A stretch of 64,000 nucleotides of DNA, taken from positions 434,001-498,000 of the forward strand of contig NZ_JAKJSC010000002.1 of the NCBI RefSeq assembly GCF_029029525.1. Direction: 5' to 3'. The notes beneath the pieces were generated by a model that searched no databases, had not been told where the DNA came from, and saw only the letters and a program-made list of their open reading frames with translations. The position numbers and the translations under genes are program-made. Below are positions 25,555-34,792 of the stretch, piece after piece. The first letter of the stretch is position 1; every line of letters starts with the position of its first letter. The stretch is from Labilibaculum sp. DW002. Lineage in GTDB: Bacteria > Bacteroidota > Bacteroidia > Bacteroidales > Marinifilaceae.

Positions 25555-26430
25555 TTATTTCTGAGCTATACCTTCCACAAGTGTCCAATCGTAAAAACGC
25601 TCAATCCATGTGTCAGAAGGTAATCCTTTTTCGCGCATGCCAAATCCATGACCTCCTTTAGAATACATATGCAGAGCAACATTTAAGCCCATTTTGTGGT
25701 AAGAGTTGTATAATTCAATAGAGCCAGGAACCAAACCTAAAGGATCGTTCGAAGCACAGAAAATAATCATAGGAGGAGAATTTATTTTAGGTTTCTGTAC
25801 AGGATATTGTGTTGTCCACGGATAAACAGGTACCAAAAAATCAGGCCTATTTTCCTTTGTGTAATTGTAAGCAACACCCATTGTTACAGCTCCTCCAGCC
25901 GAGAAGCCCATAAAGCCAATTTTATCAGGCTTAATAGTAAATTCATTGGCATTATTTCTTACGTAAGAGATTGCATTTAAACCATCAGAAATGGAAAGTG
26001 GAATTACTTTCGCAACCTCTTCTCTTATTTTTGAAGGATTGTTTTTCGATAAAACAGCTAGTTCTGTTACCGCATCATCTCCTGTAGGGACCAATCGATA
26101 TTTTAATACGAAAACAGTAAAACCTTTTTTGATAAGCCATTTGGCAACATCTCTACCTTCACTATTAATGCTATGAGCGTATAATGCACCTCCTGGAGCA
26201 ACAATTACAGCTGCACCATTATTCAATTCTTTTGTTGGTTTGTAAACCAGCATTGTAGGAGTCGAAACATTGGTAATTACTTGTGTAGTCCACTTTTCAG
26301 AGTAATATTCTTTCTCGTTTTGGCTCCATTTTATTTCTGTAGATTGTTTAAAAGGTAGCTTGATAACCTCTTGTGCGTTAGTAAATAAAAAGCTTGTAAT
26401 GAATAAGGTGATTAAAAATTGTTTTTTCAT
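25555..26430 (-). CDS. Secreted alpha/beta-hydrolase (esterase-like)
   Basis: A 291-residue hydrolase with a cleavable signal peptide (MKKQFLITLFITSFLFTNAQ). The oxyanion-hole region is VAPGGALYAHS, the nucleophile serine is in GFMGFSAGGAV, the acid is probably the Asp of FCASNDPLG and the His is in SKGGHGFGMRE. It belongs to the BD-FAE/acetyl-xylan-esterase-like group often found near polysaccharide enzymes, so deacetylation of a glycan is plausible. Its ATG overlaps the stop of the upstream hybrid kinase (ATGA), implying translational coupling to a signalling gene, which is unusual. Confidence 0.85.
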   Translation of the reverse strand: MKKQFLITLFITSFLFTNAQEVIKLPFKQSTEIKWSQNEKEYYSEKWTTQVITNVSTPTMLVYKPTKELNNGAAVIVAPGGALYAHSINSEGRDVAKWLIKKGFTVFVLKYRLVPTGDDAVTELAVLSKNNPSKIREEVAKVIPLSISDGLNAISYVRNNANEFTIKPDKIGFMGFSAGGAVTMGVAYNYTKENRPDFLVPVYPWTTQYPVQKPKINSPPMIIFCASNDPLGLVPGSIELYNSYHKMGLNVALHMYSKGGHGFGMREKGLPSDTWIERFYDWTLVEGIAQK

Positions 26431-28442
26431 TCTTGTATTGATGTTAATTTTCTTGACTTGTTAAGACATTTATTTATTGCTTCTAATAATTTTTGTTTGC
26501 CAATTGGTTTAGACAGATACAAGTCACAACCTGCTGATAATATTTTTTCCTGATCGCCAGCCATAGCATATGCAGTTTGAGCAATAATTGGGAGTTTTGG
26601 ATTTATCTTTTTAATTTGCTCTGTAGCTTCATATCCATTCATTATTGGCATGTTGATGTCCATTAATACCAAATCAACTTCCTTATTTGTTGTGCAATAC
26701 CCTACAGCTTCTTTCCCATTTTTAGCTCGAATACAATCAACTCCCTCTTTGCGAAGCAATTCCAATAAATAGGAATAACTCGCAGTGTCATCTTCTGCAA
26801 TTAGAATTGTTTTACCCTTCAAATTAAGATGTTGCTGAGTGAATTCATCTGTGCTATTTTGTTTTGCATTATCCATATTTATTGGAATCGTAAAATAAAA
26901 AGAGGCGCCTTTGCCTTCTTCTGAATTAACCCAAATTTCTCCACCCAATAAATTGATTAGTCGCTTGCAGATTGTTAATCCTAAACCAGTTCCGCCATAT
27001 ATTCTTGTCTTCGACTCATCTACTTGTCTAAACACCTCGAAAATCAATTCCTGTTTATCTAAAGGGATCCCAATTCCTGAATCAGTAACGTGAAATTTAA
27101 TCATTGGAATTTGATTTTGAATGATTTCTTCGCAACCAAATTCAACAGTTCCAGATTTGGTGAACTTTAATGCATTTTTTAAGAGGTTTAGTAGAACCTG
27201 TTTAATTCTATTCTGATCTGAATTTAAGATGAGATCAGTATTCTGAAGTTTGATATTTCTTTTGAGTTGGAGCTCTTCTTTTCCAAGATTTGTTTGTTCA
27301 CTCGTAATAATAGAGTGCACTTCATCTAAAGTCTCTTCAATTGAAAAACGTTCATGTTCAATATTAATATCACCTGTTTCGATTAATGATATATCAAAAA
27401 GATCTTCAATAAGTGCTAATAAATTATTACCACTCTTGTTTATTATTGCATTGAAATTAAGAATGTCTTCAATGTTTGAATCTTTATGGATTAATTCTGA
27501 AAATCCAATTACTGCATTTAATGGAGTTCTCAATTCATGCGACATACTTGCTAAAAAAGTTGACTTTATTTTATCACTTTTCTCCGCATCTTCCTTTGCT
27601 AAGATTAACTCTTCGGTTAGTTTTTTTCTTTGGGTAATATCTGTAATAAAACCTTCCAAAGATACCAGACGATTGCCATCAAAAATACCACAACCACGTT
27701 CCCATACCCAGTGAATTTTACCATTCTTATTACGAATAGGATATTCTTCTTCGAATACACCCCTACGCCCCAAGGCTTCTTGCCATTTATTCCATAATAA
27801 ATCACGGTATTCAGGTAGTATAATCTGATTGAAATTAATTTTAGAATTTTTGATAAAATCTTCAGGTGTGTAACCAGATATATTTGTGCAACCTTTGCTA
27901 ATGTATTCCATTTTCCAATCTCTGTCGTTGGCACAAGTATAAACAAAGCCAGGAAGGTTATTCAGCAAGGTTTCCATTTTTCGATTGGTTTCCTCTAATT
28001 CTTTTATCTTATTTTCAATGCCAATTCCTAATATCTTATTTTCCTTTCTTAATTCATCTTCGGCATCTTTAATTCGTAGCATTACATTCAATTGCGCAAT
28101 TAATTCTTCTTCTTCAATCGGTTTTGAAAGAAAAGCATCTGCACCTATTTCCAATCCTTTAATCCTGCTCTTTTTATCGCCACGCATGGCAGTAATAAGA
28201 ATGATAGGAATGTGTTTGGTCTTTATTTCTTTTTTAAGCCTTTGGCAAGTCTCAAAACCATCCATTCCAGGCATAATAATATCCAATAGAATAGTGTCTG
28301 GCTGTTCTGTAATGGCCATTTCAATTCCTTCAGAACCAGATTGGCAAGTTATGATTGTACAAGTGGAGTAATACCTTTTTAGTATTGCCTGGTAAACTAC
28401 TAAATTGTCCTTATTATCGTCAATAGCTAGAATCTTTCTCAT
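26427..28442 (-). CDS. Hybrid histidine kinase: REC-PAS-HisKA-HATPase-REC
   Basis: A 671-residue cytoplasmic kinase with no membrane segment. Domains in order: receiver 1 (about 1-120, phospho-acceptor D54 in TILLDIIMPGMDG), coiled linker, PAS with PAC (about 165-280; IHWVWERGCGIFDG), HisKA with H in FLASMSHELRTPLN, HATPase (N box NLLKNALKF; G boxes DSGIGIP and GGTGLGL) and a C-terminal receiver (DLVLMDINMPIMNG). The ATG at 28442 was preferred to an in-frame TTG at 28466 that would overlap the upstream gene; the gap is four bases. It probably receives phosphoryl groups from the membrane kinase encoded just upstream. No output DNA-binding domain is present. Confidence 0.9.
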   Translation of the reverse strand: MRKILAIDDNKDNLVVYQAILKRYYSTCTIITCQSGSEGIEMAITEQPDTILLDIIMPGMDGFETCQRLKKEIKTKHIPIILITAMRGDKKSRIKGLEIGADAFLSKPIEEEELIAQLNVMLRIKDAEDELRKENKILGIGIENKIKELEETNRKMETLLNNLPGFVYTCANDRDWKMEYISKGCTNISGYTPEDFIKNSKINFNQIILPEYRDLLWNKWQEALGRRGVFEEEYPIRNKNGKIHWVWERGCGIFDGNRLVSLEGFITDITQRKKLTEELILAKEDAEKSDKIKSTFLASMSHELRTPLNAVIGFSELIHKDSNIEDILNFNAIINKSGNNLLALIEDLFDISLIETGDINIEHERFSIEETLDEVHSIITSEQTNLGKEELQLKRNIKLQNTDLILNSDQNRIKQVLLNLLKNALKFTKSGTVEFGCEEIIQNQIPMIKFHVTDSGIGIPLDKQELIFEVFRQVDESKTRIYGGTGLGLTICKRLINLLGGEIWVNSEEGKGASFYFTIPINMDNAKQNSTDEFTQQHLNLKGKTILIAEDDTASYSYLLELLRKEGVDCIRAKNGKEAVGYCTTNKEVDLVLMDINMPIMNGYEATEQIKKINPKLPIIAQTAYAMAGDQEKILSAGCDLYLSKPIGKQKLLEAINKCLNKSRKLTSIQE

Positions 28443-28446
28443 AAGA

Positions 28447-31400
28447 TTAAATAAAGAAGTTTTCAATTTTAGTCAGAATCTCTAAATGTCCAACAGGTTT
28501 GGTTACATATTCATCACAACCGGCTTTTAAGATTGCTTCTTTGTCTTCTATCATTGCCATTGCAGTTAATGCAATCACAGGAATGTTTTCATTTTTTGTA
28601 TTGGATTTAATTCTTTTAACCACTTCTAAGCCATCTATTTTAGGTAGGGCCATGTCTAAGAGAATTAAGTGTGGATTTATTAAATCTACCATAGTCAATC
28701 CTTGTTCACCATCAATAGCTTCATGAATTTCGTATTTGTCGCCTAGTATTGCTTTAATGGTAACCATATTATCAGGATTGTCTTCAATGATAAGCACTTT
28801 AGCCTTTTCATTTTTATCAAGATTTATTTTTGGGCAGATTCGATTTGCATATTCGGAAGGTTCTACTTTTTCAATCTCACCAAACATTTTATGAATCTTC
28901 TCAAGTAAAGCCTTTATGTTGATATCACCTTTTTGGATTAATTGTTGAACATTATTAGCACTTAATCGACTTAAATCTTCTCTTGTTAGATCTTTCGCAG
29001 TTAAGATTACCACAGGGATATTAGCGGTGTTTTCTTTGCTTCTAATTCGTTCCAACACTTCAAACCCGTCAATTTCGGGCATCATTAGATCTAGAATAAT
29101 ACCATCAGGAATGGTGTGATTTACAAATTCCAGAGCTTCTTTGCCACCATTGGCAATATCTATTGTGTAACCTTCCAGTTCTAGAACCTGCTTCATTTGA
29201 ATAATAGCAGTTTCATTGTCTTCAATCATTAAAATTCTTGTGTTTTCACGAGGCTTACATAATGTGCTTGTGTGATTGTTTTGATTATCTGGATTCAATT
29301 GAACACTTGGACCTGATGGATTATATGTGTTTTTTGTATTTTCTGAATAGGGAACTGAATAAAGAAGAAATGGAGAAGCTTCTTTTTCTAAGTGCCAAAC
29401 TATAGGAATTGTGATTGTAAAGCATGACCCTTTATTAATTTCACTAGTAACACTAATTTTACCGCCAAGTATATTAATCAATTTGTTTACGATGGCTAAT
29501 CCAAGACCTGTGCCTTCGTATTGGCGCGAAGAACTTCCATCAATCTGTCGAAATTCATCAAAAATGGTTTCTAGATTTTTTTTGGAAATTCCAATGCCAC
29601 TATCTTGAACTTCAATTGTAATCTTTTCTTCGTCATGGAAGGCAGAAACAATAACTTTACCTTTTTCGGTGAATTTAACGGCATTACCAATTAAATTAGT
29701 CAAGATCTGGCTTAATCGAACTTCATCAGAATCGAAACCAGGGAAGGTGTTGTTGCAATTAATTTCCAATTCTATTCCCTTTTGAATAGCAAGAGGCTGA
29801 ATGTTTTCCTGTAAAAGTTTCAGAATTGGTTTGAGCTGAATTTGACGTGGATACACATCCATTTTTCCAGCTTCTATTTTCGAAAGATCTAAAATATCAT
29901 TGATTAATTGTAAAAGATTTGTTCCATTTCGCTCTACAATTTCCAGATATGAATTTTCTTCCTCGTTAAGTTTATCTTTTGCTTGCATGATTAAGGTTCG
30001 TGAAAGAGCCATAATCGAATTTAATGGAGTGCGTAATTCATGACTCATATTGGAAAGAAATTCACTTTTAAGTCGATTAGCTTCTTCTACTTCAATTTTT
30101 TTAGCTTCTAAAATTCTGTTTTGTTCATTTAATTCAGTAGCCTGATTTTGCATTTCATGCGACTGTTCCTGCAATTCATTTGTTTGTTCTTTCAGTTCTT
30201 CCGATTGTGCTTCTAGTGTTTGATTCGTTACGATTAAACTATCAGCTAAAGATTTTGTTTTTCTGGCAGAAATTAAATTCTCAAAAGCAATGTTGATACT
30301 AAGAGTCGATAAAGAAAGAATATCAATGCTTTCTGCTGTGTATTTTTCCAGATTGCTAAGAGAGATAATTGCTTTTACTTCATTTCCATCAAGAATGGGT
30401 AAGCTAAGGATTTCCATTGGGGCATATTCTCCAATACTAGTAGTGAACTGAAAGCCTGGATGATTTTGCAAACCATCAATTATTTGCATTTTTTTCTTGC
30501 GAATTGAGATGCCAAATTCACCAGGAGGATTGGTTAGAGAGAAATTTTGTAATGTATTTTTACTCGCACCAATAGATGCAATGCATTCATAGCATTTTCT
30601 ATCTTCGTTAAGAATATAAAAGATAGCATTATTTGAATCTGTCACCTCTAAAATAGATTCCAAAAGTTGATAGGCAAATTTTTCAGTATTAGTCTCTCCA
30701 ATTAATGAATTGCTGATTGAGGAAATGCCATTTTGAACAGTCATCCTTGATTTAAGAGAATGAGTCATGTTGTTAATTCCTTCGGCAAGTGAATTTAGCT
30801 CATCATTAGCTGAGGTTTCATTTTGGATATTTAAATCACCTTGTTGAATAGCTTCAGAAACAGCATTCATTTTATGGATAGGCCGTCGTATGCTTTGGGT
30901 TATTTTAAATGCGATATAAACACTAAGTAGTATGCTGATAATTAGAATGATTAAAATGGTTCGGAATATAAATTGGCCTTGCTTAAGGGCTGAACTTCGA
31001 AATGACCTTGCTTTTTGATCAGCAAAATCTTTCATTATTTTAATTTTCTTATTTATTTCTAGAATGTGTAATGCGCCTTTCCCTTTGGTAATTTGTGCTG
31101 CTTGGTTTCGCTCTCCTTTTTTTGCTAAGTCAATAACTTCCAAACGGATTGGTTTCCATGATTTAAATGAATCCCATGCTTCGCTAACATCATTTAAATC
31201 TCCAAGAAATTCTTTTGAGACAATTTTAAAAAGTTGATTTACATTCTTTTCGCATTCTGCTACTGCATCTATAGCTAAATTAAGTTCCTTTTCATTTTGT
31301 GCAAGAGGAACATCTTTCATCGATCGATGAATGGCAATTATATTCGTTTCTATTTCCTGAACAGCATTACTTACAGTATAAGGATGATCAAAAATATCCT

Positions 31401-31527
31401 CTATTGTGCTTAAATTCTGATTTGAATTCCAAAGTGCAATTAAACCAACACTAATGGTAAACAATGTGAGAAGTAAAAATCCTAAAAATAGACGAAAGCC
31501 GATGTTTAAATTTCTTAGTTTAAGCAT
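28447..31527 (-). CDS. Membrane hybrid histidine kinase with HAMP, GAF, coiled coil and two receivers
   Basis: A 1026-residue sensor. Helices at about 12-33 and 187-208 flank a periplasmic helical-bundle domain resembling those of chemoreceptors; then HAMP (about 209-262), GAF (about 275-418), a long Glu/Gln-rich coiled coil (about 425-485), HisKA (H496 in NMSHELRTPLN), HATPase (NLIGNAVKFTE; DSGIGIS; GTGLGLAI), receiver 1 (ILDLMMPEIDG) and receiver 2 (LLDMALPKIDG). It lies between cheR (42 bases upstream) and the cytoplasmic kinase. The coil, with repeated EQxxEL motifs, could be the CheR substrate, but this is inference. Confidence 0.9.
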   Translation of the reverse strand: MLKLRNLNIGFRLFLGFLLLTLFTISVGLIALWNSNQNLSTIEDIFDHPYTVSNAVQEIETNIIAIHRSMKDVPLAQNEKELNLAIDAVAECEKNVNQLFKIVSKEFLGDLNDVSEAWDSFKSWKPIRLEVIDLAKKGERNQAAQITKGKGALHILEINKKIKIMKDFADQKARSFRSSALKQGQFIFRTILIILIISILLSVYIAFKITQSIRRPIHKMNAVSEAIQQGDLNIQNETSANDELNSLAEGINNMTHSLKSRMTVQNGISSISNSLIGETNTEKFAYQLLESILEVTDSNNAIFYILNEDRKCYECIASIGASKNTLQNFSLTNPPGEFGISIRKKKMQIIDGLQNHPGFQFTTSIGEYAPMEILSLPILDGNEVKAIISLSNLEKYTAESIDILSLSTLSINIAFENLISARKTKSLADSLIVTNQTLEAQSEELKEQTNELQEQSHEMQNQATELNEQNRILEAKKIEVEEANRLKSEFLSNMSHELRTPLNSIMALSRTLIMQAKDKLNEEENSYLEIVERNGTNLLQLINDILDLSKIEAGKMDVYPRQIQLKPILKLLQENIQPLAIQKGIELEINCNNTFPGFDSDEVRLSQILTNLIGNAVKFTEKGKVIVSAFHDEEKITIEVQDSGIGISKKNLETIFDEFRQIDGSSSRQYEGTGLGLAIVNKLINILGGKISVTSEINKGSCFTITIPIVWHLEKEASPFLLYSVPYSENTKNTYNPSGPSVQLNPDNQNNHTSTLCKPRENTRILMIEDNETAIIQMKQVLELEGYTIDIANGGKEALEFVNHTIPDGIILDLMMPEIDGFEVLERIRSKENTANIPVVILTAKDLTREDLSRLSANNVQQLIQKGDINIKALLEKIHKMFGEIEKVEPSEYANRICPKINLDKNEKAKVLIIEDNPDNMVTIKAILGDKYEIHEAIDGEQGLTMVDLINPHLILLDMALPKIDGLEVVKRIKSNTKNENIPVIALTAMAMIEDKEAILKAGCDEYVTKPVGHLEILTKIENFFI

Positions 31528-31569
31528 GAAATAAGATTTGTTGACGAATTATAAACTCGCTGTTAGTGC

Positions 31570-32445
31570 TTATATTTTTTTATATATTTTGAATAATGTC
31601 GATTCTTTTTGGAATCTTTTTTCATACTCTCCTGAGGGTTCTTCAACTTCACCTAAAATGAGAAATCCTGAAGAATTCATGGATCGATGCAATTTGTTAA
31701 AAATGATTTCTTGGTATTCTTTGTTGAAATAAATTAGAACATTCCTGCAAAATATTAAATCGAAGTCCCCATAAATACTTTCTTCAGGAGCGTATTGCTG
31801 ATTGTTTAAGAGATCGAAATTTGAGAAATGAATCATTTTTTTAATTCTTGGGATAATCGAATATTTCTCATCGACTTTAGAGAAATAGTTTTGTGCAATC
31901 TCAAGTTTTGTCTCTTTCAAAGAGTCAATTAAGTATTCTCCTTTTTTTGCTTTTAGTAAGGACTTTTGATCAATGTCTGTAGCAAAAATACTTGCGTTAA
32001 GCTTAATGTTATTTTTCCGGATATAGTTATCAATTAGAATTCCTATCGAATAGGCTTCTTCTCCTGTTGAGCATCCTGCAGACCAAATTCGGAGTGTTGG
32101 GTTTGCCGTTTTCAGTTTCTCATTAATAATTTTAGGAATAATAATTTTGTCAAGGTATTCAAAGGTGAAAGCATTTCTGAAAAAGTGACTCACATTTATT
32201 GTGAGGATATCTTGTAATGCTTCAAATTCCTCAGAATTATGCTGTAAATATTCAAGATATTCTTGGTGATTATTGGTGTTCGTTACCGACATTCGTCTTG
32301 AAATACGACGATGTAAAAAATCGAGTTCACTTCCACACAAATCAATTTTTTTAGAAAGATATAAAAGGCTCAGTATTTCATGAAGCTCTTTGCTAATACT
32401 CTCTTTTTTAGTGTTGATTTGCATCTTAGATTCTTTTTTTTGCAT
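31570..32445 (-). CDS. cheR: CheR-type protein-glutamate methyltransferase
   Basis: A 291-residue cytoplasmic SAM-dependent methyltransferase that esterifies glutamates on chemoreceptor-like proteins. The N-terminal helical CheR domain (residues about 15-85, with FLHRRISRRM) is followed by the SAM-binding domain with IWSAGCSTGEEAYSIG and FCRNVLIYF, and the characteristic TINVSHFFRN. The C-terminal beta-strand pair (GFLILGEVEEPSGE) is intact. There is no CheB, CheW or receptor gene nearby; instead two hybrid kinases follow on the same strand. It may modify the upstream kinase's coil. Start alternatives within the first eight codons (M1, M8) cannot be separated. Confidence 0.92.
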   Translation of the reverse strand: MQKKESKMQINTKKESISKELHEILSLLYLSKKIDLCGSELDFLHRRISRRMSVTNTNNHQEYLEYLQHNSEEFEALQDILTINVSHFFRNAFTFEYLDKIIIPKIINEKLKTANPTLRIWSAGCSTGEEAYSIGILIDNYIRKNNIKLNASIFATDIDQKSLLKAKKGEYLIDSLKETKLEIAQNYFSKVDEKYSIIPRIKKMIHFSNFDLLNNQQYAPEESIYGDFDLIFCRNVLIYFNKEYQEIIFNKLHRSMNSSGFLILGEVEEPSGEYEKRFQKESTLFKIYKKI

Positions 32446-32873
32446 GTAATATTAAAAAAGGAGTCAATCAATTTTCGATCTTCATCACCTAAATTATACG
32501 AGTAACAGAGTAGACATAACAGGAAGTGTAATACACTAATTTTATTACATTTCTAAGAACTAAAAGAACAATAAGAACTCCTGAAGTAGTACTAAAAATC
32601 GGTATTATCGAGTAAATAACCAATATAAATAGTGTGTGTGTTGAAACAAGGTCATGAGACAGGCTAGTTGTGAATGGAAAGAGTCATTTTATGGAAAATA
32701 GAATGTTACGATAATTTGAGTATAATGACCTTAAGCTATAAGGGATTGTAAATGCAAACGATATAAGTTGAAAACCCTTTTGATTTGGGTGTTGTATGGA
32801 TGTGTTCATTGAATCAAAATCAGTATCTTTGTAGAAAATTAGGACCCTTCCAAACAAAAAAGAAAAATAGCCT
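32446..32873. promoter_or_regulatory. Divergent promoter region of cheR and the gene at 32874
   Basis: TATCTTTG at 32824-32831 is an exact TAnnTTTG box for the plus-strand gene, with TGTG at 32801-32804 about 19 bases upstream as a weak -33. AAGTGTAATACACTAA (32524-32539) is an inverted repeat upstream of cheR that uses the same half-site as the beta-glucan operators, with closer spacing. No gene seen. Confidence 0.45.
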
Positions 32874-34340
32874 ATGATCAATGAAGTTGTAAAAGTACAT
32901 GATAAGTTTTCGGTAGAAATTAAAATGGGCTATGAGCCTCGTAAAGATCGCAAAGTGAATGAATTGTCTGTGAAAACCTGGTTGTTTGTGCCAAGTAGTC
33001 TGGATATTAATTCTTCAACTTATCAGAAAGAGGACTTTTACAATGATTTTAATTCGAATATTCGCCTAATTACACCTCCTTATCTGTTAAGAGATATTGC
33101 CTTGGGAAGTCATTCCGTATTTAGATATTTGGAGGATGCTTTTCAGAATGTAGCCAATCATCCAAGCCCTAAAAATGAAGCAAATTATGAATATCACATT
33201 CGTATGTTTCATACCATTTTAAGGTCGGCTTTGCGCAGGGAAATTCAGCATATTATTCGTAACGAACTGGCGGATGATCGCAAGTACCTTATTGGAGAAT
33301 ACATTGCCAATGTTAAGAAGATTGGTCGTCGTTATCGTGATTTACGCCGAATTGTAAATGTGCCTACCATCCGTAAAGAGATGTATGATTATTACCTTTT
33401 TGGCGATGAATTTATGAGCAATCAGTTCGAGGAGCATTCTCATTATTTGTATCGAGGCTTACGAAAATTGCATCATGCCGATTTTGAACAAAATAAGGAT
33501 GTAATTTTAGAATTGATTAGGGAGGAAAATAGCTACAAACGAAGCAAAGGTTACTTGGTTGTAGAAGAAAAGCCAAATGATAAAAACCGTTGGTTTGTGC
33601 ATCGTAATGGTGCTTTTCGAAAATACTTTGAAGGCCAATTGTTACTTACATCTCGTAAGAAAAAAGAGGGTGTATTTGTAATGCAACTATTGTATAGTTT
33701 GGCTGCTGGATTGGCGATGATTATTGGTGCAGCTCTAACCTTTATCTTTCAGAAAAGTTTGGGGACATTAACCATGCCTTTATTTGTGGCTTTGGTGATT
33801 ATTTACATGTTAAAAGATCGCATAAAAGATCTCAGTCGACTTTATTTGGTTGGAAAAATCAACAAGCGTTTTTTCGATCACAAAACCATTATTCGGGTTA
33901 AAGGAGATGAGAAAATTGGTTGGTGTAAAGAAAGTTTCGATTTTGTTCGTGAAGACAGTGTTCCTTTGCGAGTGATGAAGCATCGCGATCGCTCAAGAAT
34001 TGTTGATGTGGAAAGTCGTGGTGTAGGAGAGAAGATTATTTTTTACCGAAAACTACTTCGATTAGATCAAAAAGCGCTCGACAATTCATACGGAAACTAC
34101 AACATTACAGGAGTAGTAGATATTATTCGTTTTAACGTATCGCGTTTAATTCAGAAGATGGATAATCCTGAAATTCCATTGTACTATTTAAAGGATGATG
34201 ATGAATTTGAGAAGATATCTGGAGAAAAAGTATATTTCGTAAATATGGTACTTCGTTTTAAGTTGGATGACCAAACCAGCTATCGTCGTTATCGAATTAT
34301 TTTTAACCGACGAGGTATTAAAAAAGTTGAGAAAGTTTAA
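32874..34340 (+). CDS. Unknown membrane protein with two central helices
   Basis: A 488-residue protein I do not recognise. The N-terminal 260 residues are soluble, basic and helical (RREIQHIIRNELADDRKY, NVKKIGRRYRDLRRI). Two membrane helices follow at about 277-297 and 301-317 (MQLLYSLAAGLAMIIGAALTF; TMPLFVALVIIYML), then about 170 residues of soluble C-terminal region with alternating strands and charged helices. There is no signal peptide, so both ends should face the cytoplasm. It has a good promoter and may be co-transcribed with the tiny membrane protein 36 bases downstream. Confidence 0.75.
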   Translation: MINEVVKVHDKFSVEIKMGYEPRKDRKVNELSVKTWLFVPSSLDINSSTYQKEDFYNDFNSNIRLITPPYLLRDIALGSHSVFRYLEDAFQNVANHPSPKNEANYEYHIRMFHTILRSALRREIQHIIRNELADDRKYLIGEYIANVKKIGRRYRDLRRIVNVPTIRKEMYDYYLFGDEFMSNQFEEHSHYLYRGLRKLHHADFEQNKDVILELIREENSYKRSKGYLVVEEKPNDKNRWFVHRNGAFRKYFEGQLLLTSRKKKEGVFVMQLLYSLAAGLAMIIGAALTFIFQKSLGTLTMPLFVALVIIYMLKDRIKDLSRLYLVGKINKRFFDHKTIIRVKGDEKIGWCKESFDFVREDSVPLRVMKHRDRSRIVDVESRGVGEKIIFYRKLLRLDQKALDNSYGNYNITGVVDIIRFNVSRLIQKMDNPEIPLYYLKDDDEFEKISGEKVYFVNMVLRFKLDDQTSYRRYRIIFNRRGIKKVEKV

Positions 34341-34376
34341 GGAAATTAGATTTGAGTAATCTGTAATTGTATTGCT

Positions 34377-34571
34377 ATGAAAAAGAGAACAATTTTAACT
34401 CTCATTATACTGTTTATAGGCCTTATTTTTTCAGCCACTGTTTTTGTGTATCAAATAAAAGAGGAAATATTTAACTGGAAGTTTTATGTTTCTTTCTTGG
34501 GGATTATGATTTTAGGGATGCTGTTTATGGCACTTATTCAACGAGCTATTAGCAGAGGTAAAAGGTATTGA
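34377..34571 (+). CDS. Tiny two-helix membrane protein, paralogue of the one at 52790
   Basis: A 64-residue protein with two hydrophobic helices (about 5-25 and 37-56) and a basic C-terminus (RGKRY). It aligns over its whole length with the 65-residue protein at 52790, sharing ATVFVxQI, EIxNWKFYxSFL and RGK. Conservation of both sequence and length argues for a real gene of unknown function. Confidence 0.65.
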   Translation: MKKRTILTLIILFIGLIFSATVFVYQIKEEIFNWKFYVSFLGIMILGMLFMALIQRAISRGKRY

Positions 34572-34731
34572 TCAAGAGATTTCTAGTTTTGAACCTTATT
34601 TTTCACACCTAATAATCTTGACTTTATCTATGCTTAAATCAACAGATACAAAACAAAATACCTTCCGCACCGTATTTAGGCCGATGAGGGTGGAGTGAAG
34701 AAGAGAATCTTGAATAAAAATGAATAATAAA

Positions 34732-34767
34732 AAAGAGGCTGTATCGATGATAGGATACAGCCTCTTT
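34732..34767 (-). terminator. Terminator of the TlpA-like gene
   Basis: Fourteen-base perfect stem AAAGAGGCTGTATC / GATACAGCCTCTTT with T residues following on the minus strand, 26 bases after the stop at 34793. The remaining gap back to 34571 holds nothing recognisable. Confidence 0.85.
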
Positions 34768-34792
34768 GTGTTTTTGTACAATTCGGAGTTGA

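Noticed and set aside
32684-32881. A 65-codon minus-strand frame overlapping the start of the gene at 32874
   Set aside because: It runs through the promoter box of the divergent gene and shows no protein-like features.
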